Below are positions 13,441-26,288 of a DNA stretch of 64,000 nucleotides, one piece after another. Numbering within the stretch: position 1 is the first letter of the stretch; each line of letters begins with the position of its first letter. The translations under genes and the position numbers were made by a program. The stretch comes from Channa striata (taxonomy: Eukaryota > Chordata > Actinopteri > Anabantiformes > Channidae): positions 11,701,665-11,765,664 of the forward strand of contig CM065172.1 of the NCBI GenBank assembly GCA_033026295.1, read 5' to 3'. The notes under the pieces were generated by a model. It did not search any database. It had not been told where the DNA came from and worked only from the letters and a program-made list of their open reading frames with translations.

Positions 13441-15916
13441 GTGACGGGGGGTGGTGGTGGGGGTCTCTCGGCTCTCTCATCCTAGATCTGCCTATTTAGC
13501 AGCTAAATGTTTCTGATTAATGGATGGCCCGTTGCATGTAACATATGCCACTTTCAGGGCCCAATAAGGAAAGCACGTTTGTGATGGTCTTTAATGGTGA
13601 TGATGTCAAAAGGTCACAGTGAGCCATCGAGACACAGCAACTGAACTTTAACATTTGTAAAGGTGCAAGTAAATATTACTGAGCATATAGTCAGCATAGC
13701 TTTTAAACTTTATTCTCATGAATCCAGTCAACTCATACATTGTTGTCCTCAACAGAGTCTTATGTAGCTGTCCTTCTATGTTTTTTTGGTCTCATCTGCT
13801 AAAACAAACGTCTTTCCTCAAAGGCGACTTGACCTCTTAAATTAAAGTGAAGCCTTTCTGAATGCATAGTCGTTCCCTCTAAATCCCCTGGTGTCACTCA
13901 GAGCTACAAGGCAGCTTCAAGCCTGAGCGCAACAAGGGCGCAGCAGCTTAACACCGACCTTAACACATAGCCCTCACCATCCAGGCTCATAAAGTCTTCC
14001 TGATGTGGCCAGTGTGATGGACAATACGGCAATGCCCCCAGAGATCAACTGGGTCAGGGACCTGGAATAATGCAAATCACTTCCAACAAATCAAGAAATG
14101 CGTTGACAGTTAAAACTTGTAAAAGTTCTTGTCACATTAACACAGTTTGAATTTGATGAAGTCGTTCACCTTTTACAGGAGTGAACAAAGGCAACAGTGG
14201 CTTTAAGTCTGCTTTAAGTCCAGATTAATAAAAAAAAAAAGTCTATAAGAAATATAACGCATTAAAAAACTGAAGGCTGCGGTGTTGACAATAACACAGA
14301 CAGACATCTGTGTATGTGATAGTGGACGTCCGCCGTGCATCAAACAGAGCGTGGGTGCATGGAAAGTTAAGATTTGTTGAACTCTGCTCACATAGGTCTG
14401 TGCACCAAACGTGGTTAACCTCAGGCTGAATGGATGACATGTACACGAAATTCTACACACATTAAAGAAAAACTGTCTACATGGCTGCAAGGATCATTTG
14501 ATCTTTGTTTAAAATTTCTTTGAACTGGCCTTTTATTACTAAAAACAAAGCCACTGAAAACTAAGCATTGTTTCAATTCTTTAGGTGTTTTCCACCACAC
14601 AAAGCGTGCTGTGCATGAGGAGGATGCATAGGAGTGCAGCGATGACATCACTGAAGAAGTAATAATCCTCCTTTAGTGGGTCTGTTTGGATCAGTGGTGC
14701 CAAAGTTATGGCTAACGGTGTAGACTCTCCCCACCCGGACGCTTAATAGCCCCTAATAGATCTGAGGGTGGTGGGGTGAGTCAGGCAGCGCAGAGCACTT
14801 GATCCAAACCAGACGCATGGCTGGCTAACCCGTTAGCCTCCCCTTTCTTTTGAGCCGGGGTTTGCTAGCTGCACTTTCCTGGGAGTTTGTCTCTCTGTTC
14901 TTCACAAAGACCTGTCACGTTTAATGGCCTGTTGGATGAGTGGGCTGTGAGTGTAGCCCTCTCTAGAAGAAAGCCCCGCGAAGAAAGGCTCATAGTTGGC
15001 TAATGCAGCTTAATATTCTTTAAAAAGGTCCGAGGGACAATTAAGAGAGTGTTTCCCATGATTCTCCCCCCAGCGGTGCATGGCTGCCTGTGCAGCAACT
15101 CATCTATTTGATGGACTCTGAATGCATGGGGGTCAGAGATTAGAAGCAGCCGTGCAAGAGGAAGCGAGTGAAAAGAGGGTCCCACACGGTGGCTTCAATG
15201 TGTCTGAGACGCACACGCACACACAAACACACAACCACTAACAGCTCGTCTACTTGTCTGTCTGTCTGTGAATGGTATTCATCCCATCTGAATGGGTGAT
15301 CAAGTGTTGCGTGCCTTCTCATAGATTCTCCGATGCAAATCATTTTTTTCCCAGTTATGTCTTTCATTCAGCTCCACTGAGATAGAAGTGCTTTAAGCTG
15401 TCCTGGTGTGTTTGTTAATAGCCAGCAGTCGACCACATTCTACATAAGTCATCTTGTTTCTTTGCCCACGTCCGTCTGCACATGTTCTATCTTCTTGCTG
15501 GTGAAGCCCTTCTTTGGCATATGGGTGATTTGTAGAAATCACATTTGTGAATGCTGGGTCATGACCCTGGCATCAACATGAAGTCTAAGTAACACTTAAC
15601 CATTACGCAAAACCACAGACAGACAGAAACTAGAGGACATAAGAGGACACTGCCAGTGACAACATAGTGACATACTTCTCTAACTCACTGACCTCGTAGG
15701 CACGGAAATCCGGTACATTTGTTCAACTTTTCACAGATAGTTGCTGGTCCAAAAATGAAACTGCTCGTCAAGCATATCTGCTCGCAGTGCTTGAGTTACT
15801 GCATCAGGGAAGTGGTCACATAAAACATACCAACCATTTTTTCTGCCATATGACACGTTTTGCACTCATTGTCTTTTTAGCCAATATCTGACACCTACAT
15901 ATGTACAATCAGTGTT

Positions 15917-15959
15917 AAGCTTCAGATAATATAATAGCAAAATAAAGCTTCAGATAATA
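15917..15959. repeat. 15-bp direct repeat
   Basis: AAGCTTCAGATAATA occurs at 15917-15931 and 15945-15959, a 28-base period, in AT-rich DNA. Likely a local duplication. Confidence 0.85.
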
Positions 15960-18626
15960 AGCCCTAAATGCTTAAGTACAGAAATAATTACATTCTTTTG
16001 AATGTTTTTCCCACTGATGTACCATTGTATGTTAATCTTATAGTGCTGTGTGGAACATATATAGGATAGTCCACTCACAGCTGTGGCTGATCATGCAGTG
16101 GCAATTAGAGGAGTGTTTTGGGTCAAGGAGAGAGCAAGGGTTTTGTTTGCCTGCATCTCATGATTGAATGCCCATGTATAGGACCATGAAAGAAAAGAAA
16201 CCAATTAAGTGTAGGGAGGTTTGATTTTATTGTCCCATGTTGTAATTAGGCCCAGGCTCCAAAAAACTTTCTCAAGTACCTTTTGGGTTGTTTTGTTGTC
16301 CGAGCATATCATTAGGGCCAAAACGATCCACCCAGGTGCTTGCTGTCTGAATATGTTGAGGCATTATGTAAAGAAAAACTGCTGTCCACAAGCTTTGGGG
16401 CCTTGTAACACGCCCTCTAGCTCATACAACATGAGTGGAGTCCTTAAACTGGGCCAATCAAGCCAGTTCAAACAATGACGAAAATGTTTCGCCTTGAATT
16501 GATCAGAGAAAATACGTGAACTTCTAACATCTGTGGTGTATATTCAAGCTCAGAGTTCATACTGCATCACTAAAAAGAAACAAAAATGAGAGTAATTATT
16601 TTTGTTCCTTGGACATTTCAAAGGCACTTCAGAGCTTCTGCCACCTTTGATGGTGCAGAGCCAGGAAGTGAATCACGAGCAGTGGCTCTAAATGTTCCGT
16701 TTTATTCACAGCCACATCTCGTCAATCACATCTCGTCAGTTTGGTGTAGAAGGATTTCCTTCGACAGTTTGTGTAGTTCAGTTTCTTACACTGCCTGTTT
16801 ATTCTGCATCTGTGTGAGAAATATTTAAATAGAAAAATAAAATAAGTTTAAAAGACTCATATAGTCTCATATAGACTGAATATTTTAAAGGAAAAATCTA
16901 TCAGCCAGTTAATTCACTGATTGATTGATAGATATTCTGCAGACCAACTGCCCCATGAAGCTGATAAAAGAAAATTTCAAGCGTTATGCTCAGACATAAA
17001 CGCCCAGCTGTGTCAGGCGATTAGACAAAACAGGAACCATTGGTATGCATATCTGACCAATTAATCAGATACCATGACCCCATAAACTCCCCACCCTGAC
17101 ACACACACACCCACACACACATGCTGACACACTCCCTGATCCTCGACTCTGGGAAACTGGGTGTTCGGCAGCTGCTGTCAGTGTGGGCGGTTAAGGGAGG
17201 GGGTAGCAGAGGGGCATGGGAAGGATTTGGTCCGGCCAGTGGTAACTCAGTTATTAATGTGCCACCACACTCCTGGCATCTGACCCAAAAATGCATTCCT
17301 GGTGTAATGGGCAGCAGTTGGACCAAGGTTTCCGGGAGGACAGCTGATAACAAGCAGATGGGAGTGACCGTGGGGAACTCCTGCTATTATCACCCTGTAA
17401 GACCCAAAACTGCTCCCTCTCTGCTCACTTGTCCTGCCTGTTTATAGAGGAAGACAAGACACAAAAGTGATTATCTGTGGAGTAACACAGTATATATTTT
17501 GCACTCAACACCAGAAGGCGGTTGGCATGTCTGTTTTAGGTTTGAGTTTTAATTTCAACGTTTGGCAAAGCAAATCCCGCCACGAAGTGACTGACTGATT
17601 TGATTTTTGGGAGGGCAGATCATGTGTCAGTAATCATCTGTCAACTCAAAAGAAAACGACATGTTTCCATAAGTTTACAACTGACACGTGTCCGAGATGA
17701 AAACGTCATCATTATCACGGCTACAAAAGCCCCCAGAATCATCCGAGGCACCTGCAAAGCACAAAACAAAGAATGCCTGTGAACGCACAGAACTACGTGA
17801 ACATGCTGACTTCTGTATGGGCTGTAATTCTGACACTCTGCTTCCCTCTGAGCTACAGTTTGGAAAACTGACCCTGAGAAAAAAAAAAGCCCTCTGTGGT
17901 TTAAAACTCGACTGCCAGGAATATTTTTTTGAAAAGCACCTTCTTTCAGTGTGCATGTGTACACAAGAAGTGTGGGCTGACATGCAGACCTCGGGCTTGG
18001 CTGACGACCAGCGGCCGGAGCAGCGTTGGCAGTAAGACCGTGAGAAACAGGGGGGCGACACCCAAATGTCATCACAGCTGCAAAACTGCTGAGCATAAAA
18101 GCCAAATTACAGAAATATGTACCCCGAGGCCTCCCGGCAATGAAAACAGAGCCACGTTTGAGTGGCCGCAGCCCGAGGAGTGCAGTGGAAGTTGTCCCGC
18201 GTTATGTTTCATGGGATTTACTATGAACAAGGAACTCCAGATTCCACAGCTGCTGGCAGACATCAGGGTGCACGTGTGGGTGGCTGTGTGGGAATTCATA
18301 CTGGGTCAGCCTTGCTATTATCCCTCCATGTTATTGCTCATCGAGCCTGATGCCCAGTGAATGTGCTGTTCACATACTGTATGAGGGAGGGCCTGGCTGA
18401 CAACTGGCTGCATTATGCAGACATTTCTCCTAATGGAATGGATGTTTTGATTCACAGTGTCACCACTGCACATTATGAAGGCTTTTGTAAGGAAGTGGAC
18501 ATTATTTCTTGCGTGTTTTTGTTATATGATTAGGAGCTCATTAAACAGAGCTTGAGAACTGTCATCATGCTCACAACCCCTCATTGGCAGGAAGTCACTG
18601 TGTGGTTAGGAGGCCAAGTAAACACT

Positions 18627-18658
18627 TTGTGTGTGAGTGTGTGTGTGTGTGTGTGTGT
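18627..18658. repeat. (TG)n microsatellite
   Basis: TG repeat with one GA interruption, about 32 bases. Confidence 0.95.
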
Positions 18659-19937
18659 TTTTGGGGGTATCATTCAAGCATCTGCATGCTACACTTTTTT
18701 GGTGTTATGTGCTCAAGCACCTAGCTACATTTTGGGGTTATTAAACCTACATGCTTTCTTCTGCTTCAGGGAAGGTTTTCTTCCCTATAGGATCAGATAA
18801 TTAAGATCATTAAAGAAGACGTTAAATTTTCTCCTGCCAACAGGTGAAAAGTGACATGACGTACCAAACTTTTGATGCTTTTCACGATGTCTAAGGGAAG
18901 GGCTTCAGTTGTTCACGCAAATGAGGCTTATAGAATGGATAGGGTCTGGAACGTACTGTATTAAAAGGACGAAATTCAATGGGCACAAACTCTCCCACAT
19001 GAAAGTGAGATTCATTGTGTGCACTGTGGCCAAACAAACCTCCTCGTTCCTCCCTACATCACTCTATTGGCTAATAACTGTAGTATTGATGTCAACTACA
19101 GAATTATCCAATATGCAAATATTCATTATTCCTGGGACACTGGGCTGAAGATCTGACAGGCATCCTCTCATGAAAACTACTAAATGTGCCAAAGAATTGG
19201 GCAGAAATCTTACAACACCAGTGCACCTCAGTCTCCCTGCATTTAGCAACTATATCTGTAATTTAGATCAAATGACACAAGTCTGTATTTTAAAAGCTCT
19301 ACATGTAGGAGTCAAAAATGTCTGACTTTGGTGACTCAGCGCAGTAATGTCATGGTTCACAGATCAGAGCCCTGAAAAAGATATTGTCAAAATCTTTTGA
19401 CATGAATATTATAAACATGGAGGCTAGAAACCAGAAACCATTTATACCTTTATAGAAATCAAAAATATGGCATGTGCACGTATTTACGTATACACAGGGG
19501 CGTGTCTACATGCTTGTATATGCACGTGCACAATAGTAACCCAGTGCAGGTCTGTGTTTATTTGTGCACCAGAGTGAAGCTGGGAAGGCTTGAGAGTGCC
19601 AGGCGGGTGGCAGTGAGAGGAAGATTTGTGGTTAAGGCTGGTTGGGGGTGTTAGTGATATGTGCTTAAGGAGACGCATGGAGAGAAAGGGTGTGCAAAGA
19701 GGGAGAGAGAGACTGCGCTTGTGCCTTTCAAGGTGTGTTATTTGTTCAAGGCTGTCCAAACATTTACAGAGTGCTGGCAGCCCTGGAATGTAGAGGCAGG
19801 GCCGGGGCTGAGAGCAGCAGCCGTGGGAAACCACTGCTCTCCTCAACCTCTGCAGACTCGTTCCCCCTCGGGCAGAGTGTCAACACAGACAGTGCCAGAG
19901 ATGTGTGGACCTGATAGTGACAGGTCCCATCAGCGGC

Positions 19938-19940
<3 letters not shown>

Positions 19941-19999
<59 letters not shown>
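19941..19999. repeat. (AC)n microsatellite
   Basis: A nearly 60-base pure AC run, directly preceded by GCGGCCGC (19933-19940). Further imperfect AC stretches follow at about 20002-20018 and 20115-20131. Open frames over it are repeat artefacts. Confidence 0.97.
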
Positions 20000-20004
<5 letters not shown>

Positions 20005-21803
20005 AAACACACACACGTGTGGTTCCAGCAGGCACACAGCCGGGCTCACTGCCTCGCTTGCAGACTGACACACATTAACAGACAGAGGCAGAAGCCAGAG
20101 GCACCCGCCCTCCCACACACACACACACACAGACACATTCAATTGTTAATTCACACACCCACACATACATGCATATAAGTCTTGTAAAAGATAAACAGTG
20201 GAGTTCAACGTTTCACAGCTGTTTTGATGGATTTTGCATGTTTTGTTTTTTAATGTTACGGATCTTTATTAAATTAAAATTCAAGAGCTCTCCATGTTAA
20301 ACCTGCTAAAACATGCATCTTGCAGTGAGCAGGGAGGATAGAGTGTCTAGAAGAAATGACAACCATCTGTTATAAAATAAAAAACAAACACATTTTGTTC
20401 GTTGACAGCTCAGTTGGGTGTATGTTCAAATGTCAAATCTGGGCTAGCTTCTATTTCATTCAGTAACTTAATACAATCTGTCATTTGACATTTATTTTTC
20501 ACTTCTTGTGTTACATTTTCACTGCAACCAGGTTTCCACTGGTCGCACATATAAGAACACAAATGGTTTCCAACTCTTTTGTCAAAGTATTTATCTTGAG
20601 TGAGGAAAGCAGACAGTGGATGGTTAAACATTCCGCTTTTATTGCTCCGTGTCAGTCAGAGTAAGATGACAGTAAACATGTCTCCAGGTGGGGACCTGCC
20701 AGTGCCAAGCATGAGAACCACGCTTTGTCAAAACCCACACCAGGAAGTCAGCTGTCACTGTGCACTGTTGAAGTGATATCCTGTGATAAGAGCTGACTTC
20801 AGGAAGCTACCCAGGAGTTCATGACGCTCCCAGGTGCAAAGCAAGTTCACTCATATCTTGGTTTACCTGTTCTCCATTCAGAAACAGCCGCAGCTGAGAT
20901 AATGCACGGCTGACTTGTTGAACCTCACGTCTTGCAGTCGCAGGGTTTTTTTAAAGGGGGAAAAAAGAAATATTACTAAAAATTTCAACCGATCCAAATG
21001 TCATATTTCATTTCAAAAAGAATTAACAGAGTTAAGGGGTTCATCTGTGTGTGTCAGCCTCTTAATTTATCCTGATCAAAACTGGACCAACTGCACTGAC
21101 CTACATGACAAACTTCACATTTCAGAATTTGGACTTTAGCTTAACTTACTGTCAACTGTCAATCAAAAAGTTTCCTCATTCTCTCGCCATGCATAAGAAT
21201 AGTGGTATCTGACTGCACAGGCATTTTAATATTATTTGAAAAATATTTGCTGTCTATATTAAACAGTCAAATAATAAAATATCTGAGCACTTTGTTATCA
21301 TTTCTATATGGCAGCATATAACTGTTGTTGTAACTTTTCATTGAACAAATAGGAAATAATGAAAAATGAAAAAGTCATAAGGCTTCAAAATAGATTTCAT
21401 GACAGCAAGCAGAGCTCAGAATTATGTTTTTGATGGTCAACAATAACAGCTTAGTGAGTAAAAACATCATGAAATAGAAAAAGAGACCAATTTCCTTTCC
21501 AGCTCCCTTATAGAACAACAGTGATTGTGAGTCAAGTGAAAACCATCATCATTTGGTTTACGAGGCTTATTTGCCTATGTATTGGCAAAATATCCACTGT
21601 TTGTGGACACCTGTCTCCAGGTTGGTGGAGCAGCTGCTCAGCACAAAGGTGAGGTGAAAGCTCCCAAACACACACACACCAGCTGCTTGACGACGCCTCA
21701 CATATGAGTGATACTTCGAGAGTCTGAAGGTATGACAACCCTGAGTGAAACTTGCTCATCGCCCTCCTCTTCCTACTCACACGTCTCTTTGTTCTCATGT
21801 TTG

Positions 21804-21834
<31 letters not shown>
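21804..21834. repeat. (CA)n microsatellite
   Basis: A CA run of about 31 bases. Confidence 0.95.
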
Positions 21835-21835
<1 letters not shown>

Positions 21836-21915
21836 GCTCCTTGTGCCCTGCAGCCTCATACACCTGCCTGCGCTGCTGGAAGAGTGTCACGTTTCAGCGA
21901 TGAGGCAACGCTCAA

Positions 21916-22068
21916 CCAATGAGCTGCGGTGAGAACGGTTAGGGAGCGTGGTGGGAACTCTCCTCCCATGTCTCTTCTCTCTACCTGGGAATCAGCGCTG
22001 CCTCAGGGAGGGGCCGGCCCAGCCACCCGCTGTCTGAATGAATACCAAACAAAAACTCTCACCAACAG
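21916..22068 (+). promoter_or_regulatory. Possible promoter and first exon of an unknown transcript
   Basis: A CCAAT box (21916-21920) lies in a locally CpG-richer stretch that ends at CAACAG|GTGAGT, a near-consensus splice donor (exon end 22068). No open frame of interest lies within. It could be a distal perm1 first exon, a non-coding RNA exon or chance. Confidence 0.25.
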
Positions 22069-23149
22069 GTGAGTTACACGAGTCAATGTTAGTTTTTCTC
22101 TAGTCTATTCTTTTGCCCTCCCCAATGTTTTTTTTTTTTCATTCATGACTGGCACACTGCTTTATATTTTGGCAGGACCGAAAAAAATTCAAAGGACACA
22201 GACAGAGAAACAAAACAGTCAAAGTGTGGGAACTTTTTCTTGTTCCTTTTTTCTTCTTCCAGGGGCTTTTATCAGCATTAACCCTGCTTACACAGGTATT
22301 TGTGCACCTGTGGCACTGGATTAGCAGATCAGTTTCTTCATTGTGTGCAAAAATAAGCATTGTGAGATATTTGTATTCCAGGTTTGTGACTGAAAACACA
22401 TTTAATCTAGGGCTGAATGGACGTAAAAGCTTCGATTTTCAAAGTACACTGTATTTTGTTGCATTTTAATAAATATCAAGGTAGTGAAGAACCGTTGATA
22501 CCAATATTCACATTCATGAGTTTGTCTTCATGAATTTTTATTTTTAAACACTGCACGACTCAAGGCCGTTCATGTGTTTCAGGTTAATCACGAGATCTGT
22601 TTCTCAGCTGCTGTATTTTGATCAAAACTGAGTTAGTGAAATGCCTCCGGATGATCCAGCAAATCCAACAGTGCCTCCCTCAGTACAGGACAGAGTAATG
22701 CTTTACTGACACAACATCCAGCTGCAGCATCCTCAGCTCGCTTACCTTAAAAAGGTTAAGAGACACACATGCTATTACATGTCACAGAACATGTATTATG
22801 GAGCAGTAGGGCTGAAATCATTGTTCTGCCATCAAATCTGCATCCACTGAATGTAAATAAATATTCCTCTTGTGGGATTAAGTTAAGCGGTTTAATAACA
22901 GGTAGAGACCAGCACAGGCTTTTCTCTGCATGCACAGCTTTGCTTGGGACACAATAAGGATTATTAGACTGATCATAGTCTTATTGGCAAGATGCAACAG
23001 TAAAGACACACAAGCACCGATTCCTTTTTTTCCCAGCATCACATTTGTCTGTTTGTGTTGGGAAGATTCTGGCATTTAAACAACAGCGGTGGCTGAGCCG
23101 ATGTTAGCAACCTGTTTAAATTACCAGTGAGATAATGAAGCAGTTTTTA

Positions 23150-23340
23150 CATGAAGTCATTTGGTGGATGCTTTTATCCAAATAATCTTACAAGAACGAG
23201 ACACACAGAGCAGTGGTAACTTGGGGGTCAGTGTCTTGCTCTAAGACACTTCAACAACAGCAACTGGGAGTAATAACTCAGCCCCAGTTTTTAGTTCTCA
23301 TTGCAGCGATCGTGAGGCAAACCCGTGATGTGCTTGAACA
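23150..23340. repeat. Teleost dispersed repeat
   Basis: Contains GGATGCTTTTATCCAAATAA, then a GTGTCTTGCTCTAAGACACTTC segment, in the order and spacing of a repeat very common in fish genomes (often tied to old SINE or DNA elements). The family cannot be named with certainty and the copy is degraded. Confidence 0.55.
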
Positions 23341-24964
23341 TATTTTCCTAACTAAAACAGCACCTTAATGGACACCACTGCCTTTTTATGCATAAATTCT
23401 ACATCTACATCCACACTGTCTGTAATAGTATGAGAGTGTGAAAGAATCTTCCCTCCTCTTTTATTATAGCTATCAACAGAGCTGCGCCATCCACTTGACT
23501 GCCCAATAAAAACAAGTAAATGCTTGACATTGCACTTCATTGAACAATGCATGCTCTACACTCTGCCTCCTACTTAGGCTATTGTCTTCCGCATGGCCAA
23601 GGCTTTGTTGAGAGGTTCACGTCCATAAACCAAAAACTCCAGACAACAATAGGTGGGCAGCTGTTTCCTGGGCACTGTGTGTTTTGTGTTGTGCAAGCAG
23701 GTGCTTTCTCATGATGCAGTATTTTGGGATGGGAAACATGGTTTAAGTTTCCATCTGACTAATATTGCATCCTCTTTTAATGTAGTTAATATTTTTTTGT
23801 TTGTAGATTAAGAAAACCCTTTGAGTCCAGATGAACTGTTAAGCTGAAACAAGATGGGTAGTAAAATACTTGATCTGTTCTCTTACAACAGCAGTAAACT
23901 GCAAGTCCTGTTCTCATCTAAATGTAGTTTTGACCTTAAATTCTGTATGTGAAATAGTTTAGCTCTCTTCCTAAATGGTTAAAATGTTAAAAAGTCAGTT
24001 CTCGAAAAGAGGAGACAGATGGATTACATCATCTCAAAGGTGAGTGACTAAAAGGTTCAGTTGATTAGGCCTTTGTGAGGAGGACATCCACTCCTTAGAG
24101 GGTCATTCACAGTAAGGTGTCAGGTGTTAGAATCTGGTTTTGTGTGACATTTCCCTGGGGGCAACACTCACAGTGGGCCAGGACTTCATCCCACATGCTG
24201 TCATCCTTTATGAATGAGAAGAGTCCACAGAGAGGAGGCACAGGAAGGTGGAGAGCTACAAAACCCACAACCCATCTTCATCTATCTCTAGTATTTTGTG
24301 TGTGTTTGTGGAAAGGCTTTTTTTGTGGTATCTGTTGCAGTGGCAGTAAAAATGGTTGATTTGCGTTCTCACTTTGAACTCTGATGTTACCAAACCTCAC
24401 TCCACTTCTCTTTGCCTTTCTGACTGCTCTTTTCCCCTCCTTTTGTCTTGTGTCTTTCAGTGGTTTACAGCAGGTTTGGGGGGGAGAGGCAAATGTTTGC
24501 TCACGCTCTCACCAGAAGGGACTGGCAGAAAGCTGGCAATCACAGTGAGCAAATATGTCCATGCAAACATATCCATATTGAGGGGAATTATAGGTTGTTT
24601 GTTGTCGTGTAGAGGGACAGGTAGAGTCTGTCCAGAGGCATGCAGTACCTGAGACAATACTAAAATACAAGATCATTTGTCATGTCATATGCATGAGTTG
24701 CAGAGCTTATAAAATGTCAAGCAAGGATTTGGTCAAAGACCAGTGCTATTTACAGCTGACAATGTTAGCCGCATGTTTCGCAGATGTAATTTGCAGAGGA
24801 GCTCCTCCAAACTAAATAACATGTATTTATTTATCTATGCTACCTAAAAAACTCATATAGGCACATGACGCTGACCTCATGTCATGTCTCTTGAGTCAGA
24901 GCTGGTTGGGTCAGGACTATGTCCACCTGCTCTGTCCAGAGATGGATGGGGACAGGGACAGCAC

Positions 24965-25066
24965 ATGCTACTATTCATACTACAGCTGGGATGTGCAGTG
25001 AGCATGTATGAACACATTCCATACATGCTCACTGCAAAACATGATGCCGACGCTGGATAGTAGCAT
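24965..25066. repeat. Foldback: long inverted repeat / hairpin
   Basis: A perfect 17-base stem (24994-25010 with 25020-25036) encloses a 9-base loop. Outside it the arms continue as an imperfect stem and close with a second perfect 10-base pair, ATGCTACTAT (24965-24974) with ATAGTAGCAT (25057-25066). It could be a small foldback transposon relic or a pre-miRNA-like hairpin. No known miRNA sequence is recognised. Confidence 0.85.
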
Positions 25067-26255
25067 CAATACAAAGAAGCATTCCTTTGTTGGTTGGGTT
25101 TGACTGAACAATGTGAAAAAGTGCTTCAATCTAACCGTTTCCAGGACGTTGAAACAAACGTTAAAAACCTTTGATATGTGAAATGTGCAGCAGATTTACT
25201 CTTCTGGTACGTGAACATTCAGTTCACTATGGGTGTAAGTATGGACTGGCTCTTAGAAAGAGTTCAGCTTACCTCTGCAGTCTAGTCTAGTCTGTTGTGC
25301 TACCATAACACACCCACCCCAGACTTACAGTGGTCAACATGCCTGTGGGTAATGTGAGCTTTGGCAATTGATTATGATACTTTTTTATAATGGTCATCTT
25401 GAGTCCAACTGTTGCAGAAATGAAACGTTAAATCAGTGGGGTACACTGTTTAGGTTTGGATGAGTTTAGACGGAAAAAAGACTTAGGGAAAGACTGTGGT
25501 GAGGATTCAAATTACTACTTGTTTAAGGTTAGGAAATGACTGTGGTCATATTTAAAAAAAAACATGATTGACAGTAAGTGAGACACAAGAAGCGTGTTCA
25601 GGAAGATGTTAGTAATGCATGACAAAACAAAGGCCCTACAGTGAGGATTGCAAATGGGAGGAAACCGCACATTTTATTATTCAACACAGCCTGTTGCACC
25701 AGATGCGCCATAAAAACCATTAAAACAAACTTTTGTATGTAAGCAAAGAGCCTCATGAAAAGGTCTGCAGTTTACAGTAATGCAGTTTACAGTTTGAATA
25801 CCTGCAAAATAACCTAATATATGGTACATATCAAATTGTACTACTACTAGTTCCTGAGTTAGGGTTTGAGTTTCTGCAGACAAGTGGTTTCTCCAGAAAC
25901 AATCTGGTATTGAAAACACGAGTATGTGGTCTCAAGCCGCTTGGAGAGCAGTTTATAGGCTGTGCTTTCACTTGCCCCCACCACTCAAACTCCTCCTGAT
26001 TTTACCTCGGGCCAGAATATCGCTTTTACCCCTGCTGTTTCACCTTCTCATATATGACCATCTCCTCATCCCCCACTGTGGGCCAACCTGCCATGTAAAA
26101 AAAAAGCTGCTCCTTAGAAAGAAGGGCTCCACAGGTGAGAGCGGCCCGAGGACAAGCTGCCCTGCTGGGCTGTAACACATGCTCGCTCTATCTGCTGGTG
26201 GAAACCAACATCCTTCTTTTACAGTCAAAGCACATATGCAAGGAAGCCAGCATGC

Positions 26256-26256
26256 T

Positions 26257-26284
<28 letters not shown>
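26256..26284. repeat. (CA)n microsatellite
   Basis: A CA run of about 29 bases. Confidence 0.95.

Positions 26285-26288
<4 letters not shown>

Larger units (their letters stand above)
3471..18600. other. Intergenic, no gene seen; candidate regulatory blocks
   Basis: No exon is supported. Apart from the palindrome and small repeats listed separately, blocks such as 11.64-11.80 kb and 13.50-13.65 kb have mixed composition with homeodomain-type AATTA/TAATT motifs and no repeat character, as conserved non-coding elements often do. Conservation itself cannot be judged from one sequence. Confidence 0.5.
18660..24960. other. Intergenic, microsatellite-rich
   Basis: Contains several CA tracts, the promoter-like spot near 22.0 kb and the dispersed repeat near 23.2 kb, listed separately. 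Long frames around 19.66-20.14 kb are products of the AC repeats. No gene seen. Confidence 0.5.

Noticed and set aside
19661..20142. Several long frames on both strands with runs of Cys-Val or Thr-His
   Set aside because: They are translations of the AC microsatellite.
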